Below, piece after piece: positions 55,910 to 64,000 of a stretch of 64,000 nucleotides of DNA (position 1 is its first letter; every line of letters begins with the position of its first letter). This DNA comes from Periplaneta americana (taxonomy: Eukaryota; Arthropoda; Insecta; Blattodea; Blattidae). The notes under the pieces are model-generated. The model saw nothing but the letters and a program-made list of their open reading frames with translations, was not told the DNA's origin and ran no database searches. The translations under genes were made by a program, and so were the position numbers. Where the stretch lies: positions 100,195,001 to 100,259,000 of the forward strand of contig NC_091117.1 in NCBI RefSeq assembly GCF_040183065.1, read 5' to 3'.

Positions 55910-56592
55910 CAGAGCGAACCGCAAGTAATGTCATTAATTTCAAGAGGTTATTCTTTGAGATATTTAGAACAAAAAAGTTTAATACAAATTTTGCTCGTTT
56001 TTCCTGCCTTTTCGAGGAAAAGTTGTTCTATGTGTAACATTTCATAGTGTGTTTTGGGAAAGCCGTTTATTTAATTCTCAATTGCTCGGTCAATTTATGA
56101 GAGCAGTATATTATGATAATAGCTTATTGAAAGAATTTTAGATTTGTCCTTTAAATGTGCAGAAATTTGATCTGAACAGATGCAACTTTTACAATGTAAC
56201 ATTTGTTCAGATCAAATTTCTGCATATATAACGGGCAAATCTAAAATTCTTTCAATGATTTATTATCATAATACACTGGTCTCTTCTACTTTCGTTCTGC
56301 AAAGGAATTTTAAAATGTTCCATTTTTTCGGATCAAATTTCTGCACATTTAAAGGAGAAAACTAAATTCTTTCAATCATTTATTGTTATAATACACTGCT
56401 GTCTTAAATTGACTGAGTGTATTGGAAATTAAATCAATAGGTTTCCCAAAGCACACAATTAAATGTTTCATATACAACAAATTTTATCTCGAAAAGGAAG
56501 CAAAACGATCAAAATTGTATTAAACTTTTTTTGTTTGAAATATCTCGAAGAATAACGCCCTGAAATAATGACATTACTTAAGGTTCACCCTG
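55910..56592. mobile_element. 683-bp foldback MITE
   Basis: The left end CAGAGCGAACCGCAAGTAAT and the right end ATTACTTAAGGTTCACCCTG are inverted counterparts. The arms continue inward through GAGATATTTAGAACAAAAAA and GCC.TTTTCGAG, giving arms of over 100 bp. Around 56110-56183 and 56200-56272 a second inverted pair (CTAAAATTCTTTCAATGATT, GATCAAATTTCTGCA) surrounds the centre, and its right arm is repeated again at 56325-56400. A TA lies at the left border (55908-55909). Non-coding. Confidence 0.85.
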
Positions 56593-56599
56593 TTTATCA

Positions 56600-59217
56600 C
56601 TGTAAAATATCCAGTTACATAGAATAACCTATCCTATATTTTGAAAAATTTTTATGGTAATCTAATTTTCTATTACATACATCCCTCATTGGATATCAAG
56701 TGCTCAAATTGAGTGGAAAAGGTACATTACCTAATGATTTCCTTCCTATGTTCACTTTCTCTATAACTGTACGGATCCAGAAAAAAAAGAGGGCCATCTA
56801 ATTTTACTAAATTTCAGATACAACGCATTGCTCCTGTGCAGTAAAAAGAGCACCTAAATGTATGCTACTTGAGAATAGTCTTGCGAAACTTGTTACCTAC
56901 ATTCATGAGGACTGCTACCAAGATTCGGCCCACATTTTATTTCCATATCCGTACATATATTACTTTCTAATGATATTTTTAAATGCAAAAGTTTATAAGC
57001 ATTGACATAACAAAGGAACGTTGTTAAAATGGTAAAGAGATAGGGATTGGAAAGGAGATGGTCATGATTCATTTTAAGTTAGTATTCTAGCATTTTCATG
57101 AAGGAAAATCTCAGACAGAAGCCTGCCTTGAGGACAACAACAAACACCCTACAACTAGAGCATTCGTTCATATTCTGTAATAGTGGTAGTACAATGTACT
57201 CGTACTACACTATTAATACACATTCCAATGCTATCAGTTAAGCATGCCAAATACTAATGCGTGACAGGAAGGTTACAACACACAGTGTGATTATTTGAGG
57301 TGACAGATTCAACATCTCGTATATTTATGTCATCAAAATGGTAGAATTATTTTCGTGATAAAATATTTTACATGTCCTGCTCTTGAAATATTTAAATAGT
57401 TTTCGTAATGAGCTTTTATTAGAGTTCTGGTCTTTAAAAATGTACCAATGAGCGATAATTTAACTGCTTACTGTGAAAATTAATAGGCGAAACATCCTTT
57501 AACATCTACATAATGAACCAGAACAAAAGACTAGGCAAACATTATCATGTTTTTGCTTTAAAAGATATATCCATAGGTGCCGACTTTGGAGGGGTAAAAA
57601 ACACTTTCTGCACCCCCAACTTATAGTCAGGGACATTGCCCCCCTCCCCACAATAAAATTAATAGGGAGTCTCGCTTCTCCAAATAATTCCAAGATTCCT
57701 CATGTTAAAAAAATAATTAATTTCTTTGACAGACATAAGACAAAAAAGTTATTTCAAATCCATAGAGAGAACCAACTACCACAATGAACATGTTATGCAA
57801 CTCATAATGCCCCCTTCCTTTCTTTCCTCCTAAAATACAGTATACAATGTAATGATGACTCCACTTCTTTGTCTATTATCATTATCACTTCATTTTTTCA
57901 GTTTAGTTTACATTTTCAACTAATGCGATTGAATAGTAATTGTTATAAGCTCATAAGTATTATCAAGCAGAAATAATAATACGGAATTAACAGTTGAAAT
58001 TAACAGTGTATTCGACCGTATTTTGCCTAATATCAGTTAATAAATTATTATTAATGTTCAACATTTTGCATAAACAATTAAATTTGTTTCGAAATTTAAA
58101 AGTAACCATTGTCAACATTCAGTTTCAGTGATCGTTTTTTGTGATGATCGTCGTCATGAATGTGTGCTTGTTAAGTGATCAGTGATTGTGATGTAACTAC
58201 TGATAAAGAATAATTTCTTAATTAAGGAAACCGTCCAAAATAAAACTGCAGTGAAGAGAAACAGAATGATAAATTAAGTTGTAGTGACAGTGAAATTAAT
58301 AGATCATGTTCATCATCACTGCTAATATCAATGAATGGTGAAGAAAGCAGTAGTGCTGTAATTTTTAACAATCTTGGGTTAAGCTATTTTCATGATATTA
58401 TATGAAAAATGAGACGAAGTTATTTTCTGGAAAAATATGTAAGAAAGTTTTAGAGAAGCAGCAATTAAATAATGGCTAAGAAATGATACCTTGTATCTGT
58501 AAATATGTAGGTGAATAAAGAAATGTTTTAAAAAATTAATTTCTCAAAATAGACTAACTTTTCATGTATGTTTCTGCTTTACAATTTGTCCATAGCTTAC
58601 ATGCAATATATTTAAGACAATAATTATAATTTCTAATAATTATTATTGTTTAACACTATGAAATTTAAAATCAATTTAGACTCTCCAAAAGTTGTTATGA
58701 AGCAATATCGATTCTCTATCCTAAATAAATTACTTAATCTAGTTATTGTGTTGGGAACGGTAGCGTCATAATTTATTTGAAAATCATTGGTCAATTTGAA
58801 ACAGCTTGCCAACAGAAATATAAAGAATTTGTTATTCTAACTATTGGTCACTGTCAGTAGAAACAATCATACAATGTTTTTCTTTCAGTGTCATACTTGC
58901 AACACTAATGGTGAATTGTTTCTTCTCGCTTTAAACCTAATATAATTTTAAAATACTTCTTTTAAAAAGGGAGGACAGGGCACTTCAATCCAGTGAGCTC
59001 CCCCCCTTTACGTCACTGAAACTGATAACATAAAACGCATAAAAAGAAAGTATGATCAGAGTGTGTGAACAGAATGTGTCACAGCTCAATGAAAGAGCTT
59101 CTAGTTCTTATGCGAGTCACTGGGTTTCATGTCTATTGTGTGTGTATGTGACATTTTAAAGATTATGATATATCTAATGTAAATTTAATAGCCTTTCTTC
59201 CTATTTTTATTCTGAGC
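56600..59217. other. 2.6 kb without a recognised gene
   Basis: AT-rich. GC-rich spots at 57570-57680 and 58965-59020 (GGTGCCGACTTTGGAGGGG, CAGTGAGCTCCCCCCC) look like repeat pieces, but I could not pair them. No coding exon recognised. Confidence 0.4.
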
Positions 59218-59269
59218 ATGTCATTTTATTATATGTATACAACACATTTCTATTTTAATTTGGTATTAC

Positions 59270-60410
59270 TATTTAGAGGATTTAGAGCAGGAAGATCAAT
59301 AGCTGTTCATGTATTTGTGGTCAAACAATTAATAGAAAAAACAAAAGCATTAGGACAACAGATTCATTTTATATCTGTTGACTTAGAAAAAGCATTTGAT
59401 AGTGTTCCATTGGCCAAATTATGGAATGTATTAGAACATGAAAAAATCAACAAGGTCTTAATAACTGTAATACAAATTATGTATAATGGCGCGATATCAA
59501 AAGTTAAAACAGGAAAAAAGCTTTCAGATGATATTATGGTCACAAAAGGTCTGTGGCAAGGGTGTAGTGTGTCTCCTACGTTGTTCAAAATATATTTGCA
59601 AAGGTCTCTGGAAATCTGGAAGAGAAAATGTTTTGGAATGGGTCTCCCTATTGGTGAAGAAAACATATACACATTGCTGTTTGCAAATGACCAAGTAGTA
59701 ATAGCACAAGAATATGATGATGCAGAATATATGTTTAGAAAATTGATTGAAGAGTATGACAAATGGGGATTAAAAATAAATATTGAAAAGACATTTTATA
59801 TGGGATGTGGTGAGAATTCAAGAGATTTGGTTTTGCACAATGGAATAGGCATCATCAAAGGGTGCAATGAATTTGAATATTTAGGAGCCAACATTAATAA
59901 AAATCCTACACAGGATGATGATATTAAACATAGGATCAATTAAGAGAGATCAGCAACAGCAATGTTAAATGGAATATTATGGAACAAGACTATTATTAAT
60001 GAAACAAAACTAAACATTTACCTGTCTATAGTCCAAAGTTAGACAACATATGGAGCGGAAACATGGAAACTAAATCAAAATTTGTGCTCAAAATTTTAGC
60101 ATTAGAAATGGATTTTTTACGATGTTCGGTTAGACCTTCTAAACTTGAAAAAATTAGAAATGAAGTGATCAGATAACATATGAATAAAGAAAATTCAATT
60201 TCTGAGTTCGTGAAATATAGACAGAATGGTATTGACATGTAAAGCAAATGGATGATGAAAGGCTACCAAGAAGAGTTTTAGATTGGATTCCAGAGGGAAG
60301 TAGAGGCAGAGAACCTGGTTGCAAGACATATATAAAGCGTTGACAGAGAAAGGACTGCAAGAATGGGATCAGGAAGATAGAGAGAATTGGAGAAAAAAAA
60401 TAAGGACATA
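59270..60410 (+). pseudogene. LINE reverse transcriptase and C-terminus, damaged
   Basis: An open frame to 59943 codes FRGFRAGRSIAVHVFVVKQL, HFISVDLEKAFDSVPLAKLW (motif A), KGLWQGCSVSPTLFKIYLQR (motif B) and YTLLFANDQVVIAQ, where the usual FADD/YADD has become FAND. It goes on with FEYLGANINKNPTQDDDIKH. Beyond a stop the homology runs on (TTYGAETWKLNQNL, LEMDFLRCS, GREPGCK) to about 60410. Endonuclease and N-terminal RT are absent. Confidence 0.82.
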
Positions 60411-60456
60411 GGACATTAGTCACAGGAAGATGTGATATTACGTTGTAAACCTGTTT

Positions 60457-60514
<58 letters not shown>

Positions 60515-60525
60515 CAACAACAACA
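60457..60525. repeat. TAA/CAA microsatellite after the LINE
   Basis: About eighteen TAA/AAT units followed by CAA units, a few dozen bases after the last LINE coding remnant. It may have grown from the element's 3' tail. Confidence 0.93.
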
Positions 60526-60842
60526 ATTACTATTTACATTATAAATATGTGATTTTTGAGAGTATGTGTGCACATTAACTGTGATATACACTGCTGGTCA
60601 AAACTTTTCAGATATTTTGGTTTCTATTAATTCTAATTTATATTTATATTTATATTTATTAATTTAATAGAAAGAAACAGATTTGGAAAAAATTGCAAAC
60701 CCACAGCCATCTCTATTCTAAGGTATCACCCCATCTTGACTGTAGTTGGCTCCAGACATGATTACTCATGCTTACCATTCAATGGGAATTTCGAACCTAC
60801 TACATGTCACTGGTTAGAAAGTAACCCTGCATATATATATAT

Positions 60843-61094
60843 GAAGCGTCCAATTCCAAAACTGTCTAAATCCATTTAAAAAAAAATTGAGATAATGGCG
60901 GTTTCGTCATCTACCTAAATGTCTCTAGCAATTTTCTAATGAATGTTGTGTCTAAATTTCCTCTTTCCTTCCATAAATAAGCTTCAAATATGACGAACAC
61001 TGCAAACAATAAAATTAGGAAAAAATTATGAGTTTTTGGCGTTTCCCGAAAATTGTTAAGAATGGATGTAGACAGTTTTGGAATTGCAGGCTTC
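60843..61094. mobile_element. MITE in a TA microsatellite
   Basis: GAAGCGTCCAATTCCAAAAC and the inverted GTTTTGGAATTGCAGGCTTC, with TIRs about 40 bp long including CTGTCTAAATCCATT. The TA array continues on both sides. 252 bp, non-coding. Confidence 0.85.
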
Positions 61095-61245
61095 ATATAT
61101 ATATAGTAAATTTAGGCTACTCGTATTATCCTCGAGCAGTAAAAGTTGCACAACTGGTGCAAATCTGTCGATGTACAGTAAAACTTCATTTATACGAGTT
61201 TATGGGGGTCTGAAGAAAAAAATATCCGTGTGTGTGTGTGTGTGT

Positions 61246-61370
61246 GCATCTAATGCCTACTCGCTTCACTTGCGTGATTCAGGTTGCACATATTGGAATA
61301 GATGGGAGGACTGTGACCCATTTTCAAGTTGCATACTACTTTGGGAGGCCACACTATGCATGATGTGTAT
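61246..61370 (-). repeat. SINE 3' fragment
   Basis: Inverted match to the last part of the SINE at 42846-43280 (CACTTGCGTGATTC, CACATATTG, GATG..AGGACT.TGACC, TTTTCAAGTT). It follows a GT microsatellite. Confidence 0.72.
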
Positions 61371-61387
61371 CTGTGTGAAGGAAAAAA

Positions 61388-61498
61388 TGTTGTTGTTGTT
61401 TTCTAATGCCAGGCGTTTGACAATAAAGTCATTTGACCTCTTGCACTCCAATATTTTTCAAAGATATTATCATGGTCAGCCACTGAAGTACATATTTC
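61388..61498 (-). mobile_element. Short LINE tail, same family as 45133
   Basis: TTGTTGTTGTTTTCTAATGC then CAGGCGTTTGACAATAAAGT, reading on the minus strand as the last 110 bp of the LINE. The end of homology is near 61498. Confidence 0.88.
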
Positions 61499-61954
61499 GA
61501 GAAAAAAATGTAAAAGTGAGAAAAACGTGTAACTGAAATGTCATTTAATTACATTTAAAATAGCATTAATAATTAATAACATGTGATTATTTTACAAAAA
61601 TAAGTCGGTTACAAATACACTTCCTCTTTCTTCCACTCAATGAAATTCAAAAACCAATCAGCAACCTTCTCGTCATATCAGGTAGAGTCTACTGTCAAAA
61701 TATTTTCAGTTTGGAGGGGTGTTAAGATAGTTGTAATCAGTGCAGTCACAGCTTTGGACCTGCATTCTTATTGTTTAAAATGTTCCGTTTCTTCCCTCTG
61801 CACATACTTCTCTTCCTCCTCTGAATTGATTCTCCCACTGATGCATAACCAATTTATTGAAGCTAGCACATGTGGAGACAAGAACGGGCAGCTTCGAATT
61901 TCCAGGAATTTCAAAGCCAGCCACTCCTTAACAATGAACACATTCATTCATTCA

Positions 61955-62420
61955 TAGTGTTCTGCCCAAGGGCAGGTATTTCACTGCAAACCCAGCATTC
62001 TTCAGTCTTTCCTATTTTCTGCCTTCCTCTTTGTCTCCTCATATCATCCATATATCTTAATATCGTCTATCATCTGATATCTTCTTCTGCCCCAAACTCT
62101 TTTCCAGTTCACCATTCCTTCCAGTGCATCCTTCAGAAGGCAGTTTCTTCTCAACCAGTGAACCAGCCAATTTCTTTTCCTCTTTCTGATCAGTTTCAAC
62201 ATCATTCTTTCTTCATCCACTCTTTTCAACACAGCTTCGTTTCTCTATTCTCTCTGTCCATTCACACATTCCATCCTTCTCCATATCCACATTTCAAATG
62301 CTTGTATTCGGTTCTCTTCACTTCGTTGTAATGTACAATGCTACACATCACACAAAGCACTTCACTAGTCTCTTCCTTAGTTCTTTCTCCAGAGGTCCGC
62401 AGAAGATGCTCCTTTTTCTA
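61955..62420 (-). pseudogene. LINE C-terminal and 3' end fragment
   Basis: On the minus strand codes RKRKRNWLVHWLRRNCLLKD, ALEGMVNWKRVWGRRRYQMI and DDIKIYG, then through a break to the tail shared with 30950-31039 (GCTGGGTTTGCAGTGAAATA) ending in a CATTCATTCAT-type repeat. A 5'-truncated insertion of a different LINE from 45133. Confidence 0.75.
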
Positions 62421-63539
62421 TTAAAAGCTTCCTTTAGCATTACTATTCAATGAATATACATATTGTACTCTATTTACGTGATTATAATATGCACTTTTTT
62501 TTTTACAAAATGTCGTCTTGAAAACTGGGGTGCATTATATTCGCACTCAAAACACTCAGAGTCGAATAAATTAAAATTAATACTCTACTTACGTCACGAG
62601 ATATGATGGGAAACAACTGACAGAAACAGCCATTGCAAGTTGGTGTATTCTCGTCTTTGCGCACTTTTCATTTGTAATTGCTCGTCCATTTTTGACAACA
62701 ATCACTAATAACAATAATATTTTTTACTACTAGAATGACTTGGTAACATTTTTTCTTTTATTGTGAGATTTTATAAATATAACTCTCAACAATTGCGCGT
62801 TTTTAATTAAACCAAAAGAATTTACCAATAATTACTAACAAAAGATGTGTTATTGTCAATCAATGTTCTGACACAAACCCATATCTGTTGACTGTAAGTT
62901 TCAGTTCTGATACTGCAAATAAGGATGAATGTGATGTATAGCTAAAGATAAGGGTGCCTTTATAACCTGTCTTGAAATTTTAATCTTGAGTGGCTTTTAG
63001 CACAGGTAAGTACTATATACGCCAGTTTTTTCTCGGGATTTTTGGGTAAAAAATTGGTGAGCGTATTATATTCAATGGTGTAAATATGGTACTTTCGTAT
63101 TTGTAAATATGGTACTTTCGCATTCTTACATTTTTAAGGAAACCTAATTTCTAGCAAAATTTAATTAGAATGTATAAATGAAGTTCTGTATCCCTCAGGG
63201 TTTAAAATACGATCATATAAGTGTGAAAAACGTACAACTGAAATAAATGAACATAGAAATTTTGCCGGGACTTCAGAAAAAAAGTTTACGTGAGAAACGT
63301 ATAAATAAAGTTTTACTCTATGTACACCATTTTCCTTTGCTAAATAATCCAATTTATATTTTTCTCTTTGAAAGGGGAGTTTTAAAAAGACTCAATCATT
63401 AAACTAATGCAACTCAGTAGTGACCCGAATATGACCATTTTTATACAAATAGAATTGATATGCACTGTTTTTGTTTTCTTGCATTTTCCCGTAAATTCAT
63501 ATTTTTCACATTAGGTACATTTAGACCAGACACTGAAGT
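62421..63539. other. AT-rich DNA, mostly inside the Tigger-like element
   Basis: No coding region recognised. A 17-base sequence (AATATGGTACTTTCGTATT-like) is repeated at 63085-63125. Confidence 0.4.
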
Positions 63540-63896
63540 TAAAACATTCTACTCTGTACAATGGTTAAAACATATCAGACCAGACACGAAGTGGTGGACC
63601 TAGATCCTCTTCCAGAGCAGATGACCAAAATATATCTGTCAACACAGTTAACAGAAGCCTAAGAACAGTAAATTTGTGCAGGACAATAACAACCAAAGTG
63701 TCCGAAAATTTTTGACTGGCAATATAAATGAAGGCAAGTAACAACTGTTTTCATCATTCTGAGGAGTAATGGGCAATCAAGCACATAATAACGATTGTAA
63801 ATAAGCTGTTCTTTCCCTTGGGAGGAAGCATGATTCTCAGCTTCTGAAGTGGGCAGGTGACTGATAGTACCTGATTTCACTGCATAACACACCTTC

Positions 63897-64000
63897 ATCT
63901 CAAACAGCAGAACTAACTAAAATGCTCTCTCAATTAATATCACTCAATAAAAGAATTGTATTCCAATGGATACCATCCCATTGTGGAATCCTGGGAAACG
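63897..64000 (+). mobile_element. LINE fragment running off the window
   Basis: Matches 49199-49302 of the long LINE (AACAGCAGAA.TAACTAAAAT, CAATTAATATCACTCAATAA, ATTCCAATGGATACCATCCC) and codes FQWIPSHCGILGN at the end. The 5' edge is near 63897; the rest lies beyond 64000. Confidence 0.9.

Larger units (their letters stand above)
61175..63318. mobile_element. Tigger/pogo-like element with nested LINE pieces
   Basis: CAGTAAAACTTCATTTATAC at 61175 and the inverted ATAAATAAAGTTTTACTC ending 63318, each next to TA. Subterminal AACGTGTAACTGAAAT (61530) and AACGTACAACTGAAAT (63228) blocks support one family. No transposase is recognised. The interior includes SINE, LINE and CA-repeat sequence. 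Confidence 0.55.
60589..63724. mobile_element. Tc1-like element with later insertions (tentative)
   Basis: CACTGCTGGTCAAAACTTTT at 60589 and, inverted, AAAATTTTTGACTGGC near 63705-63720 resemble Tc1 ends, and both continue toward TTTGG-type sequence. Between them lie a MITE, a Tigger-like element and two LINE fragments. A helix-turn-helix hinge remnant (GGPRSSSRADDQNISV) lies at 63590-63640. The pairing of ends over 3.1 kb is inference. Confidence 0.42.

Noticed and set aside
57570-59020. Possible transposon between two GC-rich spots
   Set aside because: The spots do not form an inverted or direct repeat pair on inspection.
42560-64000. Earlier ankyrin exons of the minus-strand gene
   Set aside because: I scanned for ankyrin motifs (G.TPLH..A) on the minus strand and found none that held up. 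They may be outside the window.

Overview
The window looks like a piece of a large, AT-rich, repeat-crowded insect nuclear genome. A hemimetabolous insect such as a cockroach or termite is my inference from the mix of repeats, not a sequence match. There are no bacterial-style operons. Nearly every long open frame belongs to a transposable element. The only convincing host gene is on the minus strand: two phase-compatible exons (42319-42530 and 27759-27919) encode the C-terminus of an ankyrin-repeat protein of the ANKRD28/44/52 type, the regulatory subunits of protein phosphatase 6. The 14.4 kb intron between them is filled with transposons, and the upstream exons were not found and probably lie beyond position 64000.

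Region 1-14 kb is a stack of nested DNA transposons plus one young LTR retrotransposon (2714-6814, minus strand). That retrotransposon has two 800-bp LTRs differing at three positions by eye, a 4-bp target duplication (ATAT), a primer-binding site, a polypurine tract and one long open Gag-protease frame with five zinc knuckles, but no reverse transcriptase or integrase. It sits inside what appears to be an older TIR element (ends at 924 and 6931). Two further TIR elements with readable target duplications follow (9985-11869 and 11914-13390), the second lying in a hAT-type transposase relic.

Region 14-27.6 kb holds a tRNA-derived SINE, a broken DDE transposase, a LINE reverse transcriptase fragment, a solo LTR-like relic split by a TIR element with the same ends as the one at 924, two more SINEs, a 91-bp near-identical direct repeat pair 1.8 kb apart, and two decayed mariner copies.

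Region 27.6-42.6 kb is the 3' part of the ankyrin-protein gene. Its intron carries a Tigger/pogo element split by a LINE tail, two parts of an R2-like non-LTR retrotransposon located outside rDNA, a SINE, an inverted pair of mariner helix-turn-helix fragments, a second Tigger relic, a LINE remnant, a foldback element and a MITE.

Region 42.6-64 kb has a SINE, a frameshifted Tc1/mariner copy in a TA microsatellite, a 4.6-kb LINE (endonuclease, RT, RNase H) with a 13-bp target duplication, a Pif1/Helitron-type helicase relic interrupted by a SINE, an apparently intact Tc1 transposon, more copies of the same LINE tail, another degraded Tc1/mariner copy, microsatellites, a 683-bp foldback element, a second LINE RT with a damaged active site, and a tangle of Tc1-like and Tigger-like ends. 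The sequence ends inside another LINE copy. All coordinates of repeats without sharp ends are approximate.
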